From Porphyromonadaceae bacterium UBA4277 (GTDB lineage: Bacteria; Bacteroidota; Bacteroidia; Bacteroidales; Muribaculaceae), in NCBI GenBank assembly GCA_002395965.1, contig DGVT01000123.1, positions 1 through 33,399 of the forward strand: a DNA stretch of 33,399 bases, given 5' to 3'. This document shows positions 23,666-33,039 of the stretch, one piece after another. The translations under genes were made by a program, and so were the position numbers. The first letter of the stretch is position 1, and every line of letters starts with the position of its first letter. Below the pieces are notes generated by a model. The model searched no databases. It was not told the origin of the DNA and worked only from the letters and a program-made list of their open reading frames with translations.

Positions 23666-24993
23666 AAATCGTAATTGCCGGTGCCGGCGAAGTGGGTACA
23701 CACTTGGCAAAGTTGTTCAGCAATGAGGAGCAGGACATCATCATTATGGATCCTGACGACCGCAAACTTGCCCTGCTGGAGAACTACAACCTGCTCACAT
23801 ATCATGGCAGTGCCACGTCATTTGCCTGCCTGAAAGACGTGAGGGTGGGCAGTGCCGATATGTTTATCGCTGTCACACCCTTTGAGGCCCGTAACATAAT
23901 GGCTTGCCAGCTGGCCAAGAGCATGGGGGCAAAACGCACAGTGGCTCGCATCGATAATTCGGAGTATCTGGCAAAACAGCACACGGCATATATTCATAAG
24001 CTGGGTGTGGATCACCTGATTTACCCCGAGCACCTGGCAGCCAGCGAGATGATGACGTCGCTGCGAATGCCGTGGGTGCGCAACTGCTTTGAGATGTTCG
24101 ACAGCCAGTTGATAGTGCTCGGGGTGCGCCTGCGCGACAACGCCACAATCGTGAATAAGCAACTAAAGGAGCTCAGCTCGATGGCACAGCTGCTGCATGT
24201 GTCGGCCATCAAGCGCAACCGCGAGACGATCATTCCCCGAGGCGATGATTATATTATGGCCGGCGACATAGCCTATATTGCCACCACGCTCAACTACATC
24301 GACGAGGTGCGCAAGGCTTGCGGAAAATCAACGCTCACCGTCGAGAAAATCCTTATCATGGGAGGCTCGGAAATGGCTGAGCAGCTGGCCCTGAAGATAG
24401 GCGACAAATATCATGTGAAAATCATCGAGGCTGATCGTGAGCGATGTGAGGAGCTGTCGGCCTTGCTGCCAAACTGCAATATCGTTCATGGCGATGCCCG
24501 CGACACCGACTTGCTCGAAGAAGAGGGAATCAGCGACTATGATGCTTTCATTGCCCTGACAAGTAACACCGAGGCAAACATCCTGGGATGTCTCATGGCT
24601 AAGGAGCACGGTGTGAGCAAGACGATAGCCGAGGTGGAAAACCTGCAATATATCAATGAAGCCGAGGCTCTTAACATAGGCACGATTATAAACAAGCAGC
24701 TGCTTGCATCGAGCCGCATAGTGCAGATAATGCTCGATTGCGATGTGGACAATGCCCGCTGCTTGGCCCTGTCGGATGCCGAGGTGGCCGAGCTGGTTAT
24801 TAAAGACCGCGCCAGGGTCACAAAGGCCGAAGTGAAAGACCTGCGCCTGCCTGCCGGCATGACCATTGCCGGCATGGTGCGAGCCGGCAAGGGACAGCTG
24901 GTGAGAGGCAACACGCGCTTGCTGGCAGGCGACCATGTGGTGGTCTTCTGCCTCAATGGTTACATTCATAGAATAGAGAAAGTGTTTAGCTGA
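23662..24993 (+). CDS. trkA: Trk potassium uptake regulator TrkA
   Basis: A cytoplasmic nucleotide-binding subunit that gates the TrkH potassium channel. It has two tandem RCK units, each an RCK_N Rossmann domain followed by an RCK_C domain. The first dinucleotide motif is GAGEVG (residues 7-12) with acidic strand end DPDD. The second, at 234-239, reads GGSEMA, a degenerate GxGxxG, so the second site may bind nucleotide differently. The length of 443 aa is standard. It overlaps dxs by 4 bases and trkH by 1 base (TGATG), so the three are translationally coupled. Confidence 0.95.
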   Translation: MKIVIAGAGEVGTHLAKLFSNEEQDIIIMDPDDRKLALLENYNLLTYHGSATSFACLKDVRVGSADMFIAVTPFEARNIMACQLAKSMGAKRTVARIDNSEYLAKQHTAYIHKLGVDHLIYPEHLAASEMMTSLRMPWVRNCFEMFDSQLIVLGVRLRDNATIVNKQLKELSSMAQLLHVSAIKRNRETIIPRGDDYIMAGDIAYIATTLNYIDEVRKACGKSTLTVEKILIMGGSEMAEQLALKIGDKYHVKIIEADRERCEELSALLPNCNIVHGDARDTDLLEEEGISDYDAFIALTSNTEANILGCLMAKEHGVSKTIAEVENLQYINEAEALNIGTIINKQLLASSRIVQIMLDCDVDNARCLALSDAEVAELVIKDRARVTKAEVKDLRLPAGMTIAGMVRAGKGQLVRGNTRLLAGDHVVVFCLNGYIHRIEKVFS

Positions 24994-26471
24994 TGGCTCG
25001 TGTACTGACACAAAATATTAATTACCCCGTCATCTTGCGTGTGCTGGGATGGCTGCTGATGATTGAGGCACTGTTTATGTGCCTTCCACTGGCAGTGTCG
25101 CTGATATATGCCGAAGAGAATACGTCGTTGGCATTCTTGATTACTACGGGTGTTACGCTGGCCGTAGGCAGTGCCATGACCTTTGGCATAAAACCCAAAA
25201 TGTCAACCATGCGCAAGCGTGAGGGACTACTATTGACAGCTTCGATTTGGGTGATATTCTCATTGTTTGGAATGTTACCTTTCATCATTACCGACACGCT
25301 TCCTGACCCCATCGACGCCTTTTTTGAGACAATGGCTGGTTTCACCACCACGGGAATGTCGGTAATCAGCGACCTGGAGACACTGCCTCACGGCCTGCTC
25401 TTCTGGCGGGCACTGATGCAATGGATAGGTGGAATGGGAATAATCCTGTTCACCCTGGCAGTGTTGCCCATGCTGAATTATAAGGGTGGAATAGCACTGT
25501 TTAATGCCGAAGTAACCGGCATCACCCACGAGCGTCTGCGTCCGCGGGTGAGCCAAACGGCTAAAGACCTGTGGCTCATCTATATTGTGCTCACATTCGT
25601 GCTCGCAATTTTGCTGGTTAAGCCCATGGGATTTTTCGATGCCGCCTGTCATGCGCTCACTACCATGTCCACAGGAGGGCTCTCGACCAAGAATGCCGGC
25701 ATCAATTTCTGGCATTCACATTATGTTTACATTGTGCTTTCGGTTTTCATGTTTTTGGGCGGCATTAATTTCACATTGCTTTTTTACTTGATTACCGGGC
25801 GCTTTCATCGTGTCAGGCGCAGTAACACGTTTAAGTGGTATTGTGTGGTTACTGTCGTGGCCATCCTGCTCATTGTGAGCTGTATGTGGTATCGTGGAAT
25901 GTGCGACAACTGGACCGACAGGTGGGTGCTGGCCGTCTTTGATACGGTGGCGGCCATCACCAGCACAGGCTACACCAGTGTGGACTATGAAACCAAGGGG
26001 CAGTTCATCTCGTTCATTCTGCTATTGCTCATGTTCTTCGGCGGTATGGCCGGCTCGACGTCGGGCGGTGCTAAAATCGACCGCTTCATCGTGATGATGA
26101 AAAACACGATTAACGAGTTCTACCGCGTGCTTCATTCCAATTCGGTCACTTCGGTGCGCATCGACAATCGTCCGGTTCCCTATCTCACTGTTGCCAAGGT
26201 CATAGCATTCCTGTCGATCTACTTCCTGGTTTCGGTTGTAGTGGCCTTGTTGCTAACGTTCATGGGTATTCCGGGTTTTGATGCAATCTACACATCCATT
26301 TCCACAATCAGCAATCAGGGATTGGGCTATGGTGTTACGGCACCCAGCGGTTCGATAGGCTTGCTGCCCGACGGCGCGAAGTTGCTGCTGGCGTTTGAAA
26401 TGCTGGTGGGGCGCCTCGAAGTGTTCACTGTGCTTGTGATTTTCACGCGCACGTTCTGGTTGAAAGATTAA
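24993..26471 (+). CDS. trkH: Trk potassium uptake channel TrkH
   Basis: An inner-membrane potassium transporter. The four selectivity-filter repeats of the Trk/Ktr/HKT fold are visible in order: AGFTTTGMS, TTMSTGGLST, AITSTGYTS and TISNQGLGYG. Each supplies the key filter glycine. The length of 492 aa and about 10 hydrophobic helices are typical. It shares one base with the trkA stop codon and is followed after 13 bases by an AlkD-like gene. Confidence 0.95.
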   Translation: MARVLTQNINYPVILRVLGWLLMIEALFMCLPLAVSLIYAEENTSLAFLITTGVTLAVGSAMTFGIKPKMSTMRKREGLLLTASIWVIFSLFGMLPFIITDTLPDPIDAFFETMAGFTTTGMSVISDLETLPHGLLFWRALMQWIGGMGIILFTLAVLPMLNYKGGIALFNAEVTGITHERLRPRVSQTAKDLWLIYIVLTFVLAILLVKPMGFFDAACHALTTMSTGGLSTKNAGINFWHSHYVYIVLSVFMFLGGINFTLLFYLITGRFHRVRRSNTFKWYCVVTVVAILLIVSCMWYRGMCDNWTDRWVLAVFDTVAAITSTGYTSVDYETKGQFISFILLLLMFFGGMAGSTSGGAKIDRFIVMMKNTINEFYRVLHSNSVTSVRIDNRPVPYLTVAKVIAFLSIYFLVSVVVALLLTFMGIPGFDAIYTSISTISNQGLGYGVTAPSGSIGLLPDGAKLLLAFEMLVGRLEVFTVLVIFTRTFWLKD

Positions 26472-26484
26472 TCTCAGCAACGTT

Positions 26485-27294
26485 ATGCCGAAATCCCAGC
26501 CAGCCCATAGGCACATTGCGACAGCATCGCAAGTAACGGCACACATGCACACGCTGGCCGATGCCGTGCAGGCCGTGCAAATGATGAAGTTTTTCAAGAC
26601 AGCTCCGGGAGAGTATGGTCATGGCGATTGTTTCCTTGGCATCAAAGTTCCTGAGACACGTCGCATTGCAGCAATGGCCGGCACACTGCCACTGAGTGAG
26701 GTGGAACACCTGCTTGCCTCGCCGTTTCACGAGGTGAGATTGTGTGGCCTTCTCGTGCTCGTAAAGCAGTTTGAGGCACAATGTTTGCGAGGCAAACTTG
26801 ATGACTTGAGTGCCCGCGAGATGCGTGACCAGATAGTGGATTTCTATCTTGCTCACGCCGAGTGTGCCAATAACTGGGACTTGGTTGACCTCACCGTGTA
26901 TAAAATTGTGGGGCGATGGTTGCTGTTGCCGTCGCGTTATAGCGATAGCGAGAAACTTGCCATAGTCGATGGCCTTGCAGCCAGCTCATGCTTGTGGCGA
27001 CAGCGCATGTCGATAGTGTGCACCATGGAGCCGCTGCGGCATGGCGATGCCTCTTTCACCTTACGCTATGCGCACCGGCACCTGCATCACCCTCACGACC
27101 TGATGCAGAAAGCCGTGGGATGGCTGCTGCGTGAGATGGGGAAGCGGGTGAGCATCGACATCTTGCGTGATTTCCTGCGCAGCGAGGCGCACACCATGCC
27201 CCGTACCACGCTGCGCTATGCCATCGAGCGCATGCCGGCCGATGAACGGCAACTATGGCTTCGTGCGAAGCAGTCGGTGGAAGGGCCCAGTTAA
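26485..27294 (+). CDS. AlkD-like DNA alkylation repair protein (HEAT-repeat glycosylase)
   Basis: This is a helical HEAT-like repeat protein of the DNA alkylation repair family. In characterised members it removes positively charged alkylated bases such as N3- and N7-alkylpurines without flipping them. The N-terminal family stretch MKFFKTAPGEYGHGDCFLGIKVPETR is recognisable. W131 and D135 in NNWDLVD are spaced like the catalytic Trp and Asp of Bacillus cereus AlkD. The length of 269 aa is slightly longer than AlkD. The first 25-30 residues precede the conserved region, so an internal start is possible. It is 13 bases downstream of trkH and probably the last gene of that operon. Some family members lack glycosylase activity. 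Confidence 0.85.
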   Translation: MPKSQPAHRHIATASQVTAHMHTLADAVQAVQMMKFFKTAPGEYGHGDCFLGIKVPETRRIAAMAGTLPLSEVEHLLASPFHEVRLCGLLVLVKQFEAQCLRGKLDDLSAREMRDQIVDFYLAHAECANNWDLVDLTVYKIVGRWLLLPSRYSDSEKLAIVDGLAASSCLWRQRMSIVCTMEPLRHGDASFTLRYAHRHLHHPHDLMQKAVGWLLREMGKRVSIDILRDFLRSEAHTMPRTTLRYAIERMPADERQLWLRAKQSVEGPS

Positions 27295-27307
27295 TTTTTT
27301 GAAAAAG

Positions 27308-27339
27308 TTGCAAGTTGTGACAAATAATTCTTAATTTTG
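27308..27339 (+). promoter_or_regulatory. Likely ftsK promoter
   Basis: GTTG (3 of 4) ending at 27310, a 21-base spacer and TAATTTTG at 27332-27339 fit the Bacteroidota promoter well. The predicted start is near 27346, leaving a leader of about 170 nt before ftsK. A weaker TAACTTTA box lies nearer the gene, at about 27481. Confidence 0.6.
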
Positions 27340-27420
27340 TAGTGTGTAGCAGTTGCATAGCGCAATTCTGGGAGTAAATGTGTTGAAAATCAGGGTTGTG
27401 ACTATGCTGAAGCTATGACC

Positions 27421-27443
27421 TTTTTCATCGTGCAGATGAAAAA
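27421..27443 (+). promoter_or_regulatory. Hairpin in the ftsK leader
   Basis: TTTTTCATC (27421-27429) and GATGAAAAA (27435-27443) form a perfect 9-bp stem with the loop GTGCA. It lies mid-leader, about 70 bases before the ftsK ATG. No T-run follows, so it is not a standard terminator; an mRNA-stability or regulatory element is possible. Confidence 0.5.
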
Positions 27444-27515
27444 CGTTAACCGAGAGAAACACACGATAGTGCAATTTTTTGTAACTTTACACATGCTATT
27501 CTAAAACAAGAAATT

Positions 27516-30008
27516 ATGTCAAAGAAGACCGATCAGAATTTCAACCCAAACATAGAAACCGTAAGAGAAAGTGCCGAGAATATCGAGTATATCGAGAAGC
27601 GCAAAGCCGAAGAGCGAGGCCGCATGACGACTTGGCAACGGTTTATGGCATTTTTCAAGGATGGGCGTTTTCGCTTTGCAATGGGGATTATTTTGATAGC
27701 AACAGGAATCTACTTGTTGCTTAGCTTCATGTCGTTCATGTTCAAGGCAGGAGCTAATGACCAAGACAAAGCCGGAATGGTGATTGAAAATGCACAAAAT
27801 CCCGAGAATGTATCGAACCTCGGTGCTGCAGTGGGAGCCTTCATGAGCAACTCGCTGATAGCCGACGGGGTAGGGGTGGCGGCATTCATCATTGTGCTGT
27901 GGTGCTTCACCATGGGTGTGAGAATGTTTCGTAAAGGCAAACGCGCACACTTCTTCAGCTACACGCTGGTGTCGCTGTTGAGCATTTTCACATGCTCGAT
28001 GATTGTGGGCGCGTGCACGATGAATTCAACGTTCACATGGTTTCCGCTGGGTGGTGCCCTGGGGCATGAGGCCAACAAGTGGCTGTTAGGCCTGGTGGGA
28101 CTTTACGGCACATTCGCTGTTAACTTTATAATCTTGATGCTGTGGTGCATAGTGTGCTATCATACCCTTAAAGCCCTGTACGATCGCATCCCCAAGTCGT
28201 TACCGTCATTCAGTATTAAGAATAAGGAAAATGGCGAAACCACACAGGGAGGCATGTCGGAATTCTTGGGCGACCGTGAGGCCCGCAGGCAGGTTGTGAT
28301 GGATGAGAGCCAGGAAAGCACGCCCCAGAAGCCTGAAGTGAAAAACAAAAAGCAAGAAATGCGCGTCAGGAAACCGGAAGTGCGAAGCGGAAATGCCGAG
28401 CCGGCAGGTGATGGTAGCCATGTCAAGCTCAATCCCATCGAGCAGTCGCGCCAGATTACCAATCCGCATGATCCCACAGGCGAATATATTCACTATCGCT
28501 TCCCCACACTCGACCTAATGGCCGATGTGAAGATGAAAACCGATAGTGTGGATAAGGAAGAGCAGGATGCCAACAAGCAGCGCATCACCGAGACGCTTGA
28601 GAACTTCGGCATAAGCATCAAGAAGATAGATGTGCACGTGGGCCCCACAGTAACGCTGTTTGAGATCGTGCCGGTGGATGGCACTCGTGTGAACCGCATC
28701 CGCAACCTGGAAGATGACATCGCCCTGAGCCTTGCAGCCAAGGGCATCCGCATTATCGCTCCTATGCCCGGGCGTGGCACCATAGGCATCGAGGTGGCCA
28801 ACCGTGATCCGCAGGTGGTCCCCATGCGCGAAGTGCTGGCCTCGAAGGCATTTCAGGAGTCGAAAGCCAAGTTGCCGATGGTGCTCGGGTGCACCGTGAG
28901 CAACGAGGTGTTTGTGACCGACCTTACCAAGATGCCGCACCTGCTGGTAGCCGGTGCCACCGGCAAGGGAAAGTCGGTAGGCCTGAATACCATCATCACA
29001 TCGCTGCTTTACAAGAAGGGGCCGTCGGAAATAAAATTTGTGCTTGTTGACCCCAAGCAGGTGGAATTCAGCATATATGCCGACCTGCAGAAATACTTCT
29101 TTGCCCTTGCGCCGGGCGAGGACAGCGGTATCATCACAAAAACCGACAAGGTGGTGAAAGTGCTTAACTGCCTTGTCCAGGAGATGGAAGACCGCTACGA
29201 AATCCTGAAGAATGTGAAATTGCGCAATGTGGGCGACTATAACGCAATGTGGCGCCGCGAACTGCGCGACGTGCGCGATGAGCATGGCGAGAAGGTGTAT
29301 CATTATATGCCCTACATAGTGTGTGTGATCGATGAGTTTGCCGATATGATAATGACTGCCGGCAAGGCTGTAGAGACTCCTATCGTGCGCATTGCGCAGA
29401 AGGCTCGTGCAGTGGGCATTCACATGATTATAGCCACACAGCGCCCGTCGGCCAATGTGATTACCGGCCTTATAAAGTCAAACTTCCCCGGCCGCATAGC
29501 CTTTGCCGTGGCACAGATGACCGACAGCCGCATTATCATCGACCGCTCGGGAGCACAGCAGCTCATAGGCCGCGGCGATATGCTCTTCAGCATTGATGGC
29601 GAGCTCACGCGACTGCAATGCCCGTTTGTAGATACTCCCGATGTGGTGAGGTTGTGCAAATACATAAAGGAACAAGAAGACGCCGACAAGAACATCTACC
29701 ACGACAAGCCGTATGAGCTGCCGGAGTATGTTGAGAACTCGGGCGACGAGGGTGGCGGTGGCAGTGCCGATGCCAGCAACGTCAAGGAGCGTGACCCGCT
29801 ATTTGAGGAGGCCGTGCGATGGATTGTGCAGAGCGATACTGCTTCCACATCGTCGCTTCAGCGGCGCTACGAGATAGGCTATAACCGTGCCGGACGCATC
29901 ATGGACCAGATGGAAGCCGCAGGCATCGTGGGCCCGGCATCGGGAGGAAAGCCCCGCAAGGTGCTCATCTCGCCCATCGATGTGGATCAGCTTTTTGCAG
30001 CTCCTTGA
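27516..30008 (+). CDS. ftsK: DNA translocase FtsK/SpoIIIE
   Basis: A septum-located motor that pumps DNA and helps resolve chromosome dimers at division. Four membrane helices lie at about residues 49-72, 125-145, 150-172 and 192-217. A charged linker follows to about 300. The RecA-like motor then has Walker A GATGKGKS (480-487) and Walker B CVIDEFADM. The C-terminal gamma winged-helix domain (WIVQSDTASTSSLQRRYEIGYNRAGRI and on) binds KOPS-like sequences. The length of 830 aa is typical of Bacteroidales, with a shorter linker than in E. coli. It has its own promoter and leader. Confidence 0.96.
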   Translation: MSKKTDQNFNPNIETVRESAENIEYIEKRKAEERGRMTTWQRFMAFFKDGRFRFAMGIILIATGIYLLLSFMSFMFKAGANDQDKAGMVIENAQNPENVSNLGAAVGAFMSNSLIADGVGVAAFIIVLWCFTMGVRMFRKGKRAHFFSYTLVSLLSIFTCSMIVGACTMNSTFTWFPLGGALGHEANKWLLGLVGLYGTFAVNFIILMLWCIVCYHTLKALYDRIPKSLPSFSIKNKENGETTQGGMSEFLGDREARRQVVMDESQESTPQKPEVKNKKQEMRVRKPEVRSGNAEPAGDGSHVKLNPIEQSRQITNPHDPTGEYIHYRFPTLDLMADVKMKTDSVDKEEQDANKQRITETLENFGISIKKIDVHVGPTVTLFEIVPVDGTRVNRIRNLEDDIALSLAAKGIRIIAPMPGRGTIGIEVANRDPQVVPMREVLASKAFQESKAKLPMVLGCTVSNEVFVTDLTKMPHLLVAGATGKGKSVGLNTIITSLLYKKGPSEIKFVLVDPKQVEFSIYADLQKYFFALAPGEDSGIITKTDKVVKVLNCLVQEMEDRYEILKNVKLRNVGDYNAMWRRELRDVRDEHGEKVYHYMPYIVCVIDEFADMIMTAGKAVETPIVRIAQKARAVGIHMIIATQRPSANVITGLIKSNFPGRIAFAVAQMTDSRIIIDRSGAQQLIGRGDMLFSIDGELTRLQCPFVDTPDVVRLCKYIKEQEDADKNIYHDKPYELPEYVENSGDEGGGGSADASNVKERDPLFEEAVRWIVQSDTASTSSLQRRYEIGYNRAGRIMDQMEAAGIVGPASGGKPRKVLISPIDVDQLFAAP

Positions 30009-30132
30009 TTTCACACATAGCGATATTGCCGCATTGTGACGCTCCCGTGGTGAGCGCCGACAGAAATAATCGTGTAGTCGGGCGATGCTATAGTAGAGTG
30101 ATTGTTTTTTACTTTCTTGGAGCACAGGTGTT

Positions 30133-30933
30133 ATGATTTTGTTAAGTTTCGATACTGAGGAGTTTGATTTGCCTCGCGAACATGGAGTTGACATCAGTCT
30201 TGATGATTCGATGGCCGTGTCGGTGCGAGGCATTAACCGCATTCTTGACATGCTCAGTGAGTGTGCTGTGCATGCCACGTTTTTCTGTACGGTGACATTT
30301 GCCGAGCATGCGCCGCAGGTGATGCAGCGCATAGTGGATGAAGGTCACGAAGTGGCATGCCATGCCATGAATCACTGGAACCCTCAGCCCGACGATGCCC
30401 CCCGCGCCAAAGAGGCATTAGAGCGCTTGTGCCGGCGGCCGGTGCTGGGCTACCGACAGCCGCGCATGCAACCGGTTGACACTCGTGAGCTGAAAAATGC
30501 CGGTTACTGCTACGACTCGTCGATACATCCCACGGTAATCCCGGGTCGCTACATGCATCTGAATGTGCCGCGCAAGCCCTATGTCAGTGATGGCGTGCTG
30601 CAGATTCCCGTGTCGGTCTCGCCATGGTTGCGCCTGCCGGTCTTCTGGCTGGCCTGTCACAACTATCCCCAATGGCTCTACATGTGGCTGTGCAAGCGCA
30701 CACTCAAGCACGACGGGCGATTTGTCATCTATTTTCATCCCTGGGAATTTGTCAATCTCAATGAGCATCCCGAGTGGCGCATACCATGGATTATCAGGCG
30801 AAATAGTGGCCGGGAAATGTTGCTCCGACTGAAGAAACTGATTGACATGATGAAACAGTGCGACAACCAATTTGTCACTTATACCGAGTTCTATAATATC
30901 TATAGCAAGCAATATCTCAAACACCATGAGTAG
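30133..30933 (+). CDS. Polysaccharide-deacetylase-like (NodB fold) protein, cytoplasmic type
   Basis: A carbohydrate esterase 4/NodB-fold protein. Motif 1 is SFDTEEF with D7 and E9. Motif 2, HAMNH, gives metal ligands H77 and H81. Motif 3 is RQPR, and the catalytic His202 lies in YFHPWEF. The spaced acidic residues of motif 1 recall ArnD-type lipid-linked sugar deformylases (D-x-D) more than the TFDD of secreted chitin deacetylases. There is no signal peptide: the catalytic motif starts at residue 5, so the enzyme works in the cytoplasm or at its membrane face. A hydrophobic patch (WLRLPVFWLACHNYPQWLYM) may touch the membrane. Its stop is 23 bases before the GT2 start, so it is in one operon with the next two genes. 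Confidence 0.85.
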   Translation: MILLSFDTEEFDLPREHGVDISLDDSMAVSVRGINRILDMLSECAVHATFFCTVTFAEHAPQVMQRIVDEGHEVACHAMNHWNPQPDDAPRAKEALERLCRRPVLGYRQPRMQPVDTRELKNAGYCYDSSIHPTVIPGRYMHLNVPRKPYVSDGVLQIPVSVSPWLRLPVFWLACHNYPQWLYMWLCKRTLKHDGRFVIYFHPWEFVNLNEHPEWRIPWIIRRNSGREMLLRLKKLIDMMKQCDNQFVTYTEFYNIYSKQYLKHHE

Positions 30934-30956
30934 TGGTGAAACAACATAAAGAACTA

Positions 30957-31928
30957 ATGAAAAAAATAACAATATTGCTTCCTGCCTACAACGAGGTGGA
31001 AACCATGGGACTGCTTGAGCACTCGATGCTGCAGGTGGCCGAGCAGAACCCCGGCTATGACTGGGAATTCCTGCTGGTGAACGATGGCAGCACCGACGGC
31101 ACACTGCAGCAGATGCTGCGCATGCACAATAGCGACGCGCGGTTTTGTGTGGTGGACTTGTCGCGAAACTATGGCAAGGAGATTGCCATGATGGCAGGAT
31201 TTGACTATGCAACCGGCGATGCGGTAATCATCATGGATGCCGACATGCAGCACCCGGTGAGTGTGATTCCCGAGATGATTCACTACTGGGAACAAGGTTT
31301 TGACGATGTGTATGCTCAGCGTAAGTCGAGCAATGAGGGGTGGCTCAAACGCAAGACTTCGCAATGGTATTACCGCCTGCTGCAGTCGTTTACCAGCATT
31401 CCCATACAGCAAGACACGGGCGACTTCAGGTTGCTCGACCGCACATGTGTCGAAGCCCTAAAGCAGATGCGCGAGGTGGAGCGGAATACCAAGGGCATGT
31501 ATTCATGGATTGGTTTCAACAAGAAGGGTATTACCTATGAGCAGCAGGAGCGTCAGGCCGGTGCATCGAAATGGCGTCCGGGGGCACTCGTGAATCTCGC
31601 ACTCAACGGTATCACCTCATACACTACTGCGCCGTTGCGCTTAGCTTCGATATTGGGACTTATTGTCTCGCTGGTGGCCTTTGTCTATTTGGTCTATATC
31701 ATTGTGGTTACCAACGTCTGTGGTGAGCCGGTGCAGGGCTACCCAACGATCATGGTCACTGTGCTTTTCCTCGGGGGAGTGCAGTTGCTCAGTCTGGGCA
31801 TCTTGGGTGAATACCTTGGCCGTGTCTTCAACGAAGTGAAGCGCCGGCCGGGATACTTCGTTAATTCTTACAATGGCAAACGTGAATCGAATGAACACCA
31901 TAGTCAAGACCTTTCGCCGGCATCCTGA
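30957..31928 (+). CDS. GT2 polyprenyl-phosphate glycosyltransferase (DPM1/ArnC/GtrB type)
   Basis: A membrane-anchored enzyme that transfers a sugar from a nucleotide donor to undecaprenyl phosphate on the cytoplasmic face. The GT-A domain begins ILLPAYNE, has VNDGSTDGT, and carries the metal motif DADMQHP with D94 and D96. The acceptor-site motif DTGDFRLLDR is intact. Two C-terminal membrane helices (about residues 225-255 and 265-290) and the tail GEYLGRVFNEVKRRPGYFV are typical of this subfamily. I chose ATG 30957 (MKKITILLP) over an upstream GTG at 30933. The 3' end overlaps the next gene by 56 bases, a sign of coupling. The sugar cannot be read from the sequence. Confidence 0.9.
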   Translation: MKKITILLPAYNEVETMGLLEHSMLQVAEQNPGYDWEFLLVNDGSTDGTLQQMLRMHNSDARFCVVDLSRNYGKEIAMMAGFDYATGDAVIIMDADMQHPVSVIPEMIHYWEQGFDDVYAQRKSSNEGWLKRKTSQWYYRLLQSFTSIPIQQDTGDFRLLDRTCVEALKQMREVERNTKGMYSWIGFNKKGITYEQQERQAGASKWRPGALVNLALNGITSYTTAPLRLASILGLIVSLVAFVYLVYIIVVTNVCGEPVQGYPTIMVTVLFLGGVQLLSLGILGEYLGRVFNEVKRRPGYFVNSYNGKRESNEHHSQDLSPAS

Positions 31929-33039
31929 GCTGGCGGTTTTCGTGCTGGGGCTCATAGTAGCCATTGTGGCCACTGCTATCGAGACGGTTAGGCTGCGATA
32001 TGCCAACTATCTGGTTTACACCGATTCGACTATCGACTTTTGGAATGGCGTCAATCCCTACACGCAGAAGTTTGTGGACGATCACGGTCGCTACTTCCTC
32101 TATACTCCGGTGTTTTCGGTGCTTTACTGGCCCATCGCCGCTTTGCCGCGGTGGCTGGGACCGTTTGTGTGGAACATAGCAAACTTCACGCTCTTTACGC
32201 TTGCGGTGTTCACCTTGCCGCAGCAGTACGACAAGCACAAGGTGTCAATCTACCTGTATCTGCTACTTGTGCTTGAGCAGAGTGTGTTTCCATTCCAGTT
32301 CAATATCGTGGTGGCATACGTCTTCTTGTTTGCCTACAGCCTGCTCGAGCGTGGGCATGCCGGGTGGGCAGTTTTGCTGATTATGGTTTCGGCCACTACC
32401 AAGGTCTATGGCATCGTGCAACTGCTCATGCTGCTATGTTACCCTAAGGTGTTGCGCAACATGTGTCTTGCGGCTGTCGCCGGTCTGGCGCTGCTCATGC
32501 TGCCGGCGCTCAAAGTGGGGCTTGACGGGCTGGTGCCTTGCTACATGAACTGGTGGAACATGCTTGCCCAGCACCAGAGTAGTGCCACCTATGTGTCGCT
32601 GCTATATGCCTGGCCGTTGAAAGCCGTGCTCGAGCATTACCGCGTGGTGCAGCTGCTCACGCTGGGGTGCGTGCTGGCAGTGTTCTTCGTGCGCTATCGC
32701 AGCTGGAACCAATTCAAGTTCAGGGCAACTGCGCTGGGTGTGCTCATGGGCTGGATTATCGTCTTTGGCGACTCTTCAGAAACGCATACCTACCTTATCG
32801 CACTCTCAGGCTACATGCTGTGGTATTATGTGCAAGAGCGGCACACGACGTTCGACAAGGTGCTGTTCTGGGCACTGCTGGTGATGTTTGGCTGTGTGCC
32901 CACCGACGTGCTTGTGCCCACCAGTGTGCATAATCTGCTCAATGGCAAGCTGATGATCGATGTGTATCTCTATGCTATGGTGTGGTGCCGAATGCTATGG
33001 AGCCTGGCAAGACCTGCGCCCCGGCTCATCTCTGTTTAA
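31873..33039 (+). CDS. GT87/DUF2029-family membrane glycosyltransferase
   Basis: A GT-C-fold membrane protein of 388 residues with about 10 helices. GT-C enzymes take a sugar from a polyprenyl-phosphate carrier on the outer face of the inner membrane. The first outer loop carries the acidic motif TDSTIDFWNGVNPYT (about residues 50-65), as in GT87 mannosyltransferases, where an early Asp is the catalytic base. The GT2 gene upstream would make its lipid-linked donor. The start may be 31873 or the in-frame ATG at 31891; both lie inside the GT2 gene. The acceptor is unknown: lipid A, a capsule or O-antigen unit, or a protein glycan are all possible. Confidence 0.82.
   Translation: MANVNRMNTIVKTFRRHPELAVFVLGLIVAIVATAIETVRLRYANYLVYTDSTIDFWNGVNPYTQKFVDDHGRYFLYTPVFSVLYWPIAALPRWLGPFVWNIANFTLFTLAVFTLPQQYDKHKVSIYLYLLLVLEQSVFPFQFNIVVAYVFLFAYSLLERGHAGWAVLLIMVSATTKVYGIVQLLMLLCYPKVLRNMCLAAVAGLALLMLPALKVGLDGLVPCYMNWWNMLAQHQSSATYVSLLYAWPLKAVLEHYRVVQLLTLGCVLAVFFVRYRSWNQFKFRATALGVLMGWIIVFGDSSETHTYLIALSGYMLWYYVQERHTTFDKVLFWALLVMFGCVPTDVLVPTSVHNLLNGKLMIDVYLYAMVWCRMLWSLARPAPRLISV

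Noticed and set aside
20369..26471. A defence or toxin-antitoxin island around recR and the two short genes
   Set aside because: The neighbours are housekeeping genes, neither short protein resembles a toxin or antitoxin, and there is no integrase, att site or composition shift.
28515..29423. 302-codon minus-strand frame inside ftsK
   Set aside because: Shadow of the FtsK motor domain; the composition is His-rich and unlike a real protein.
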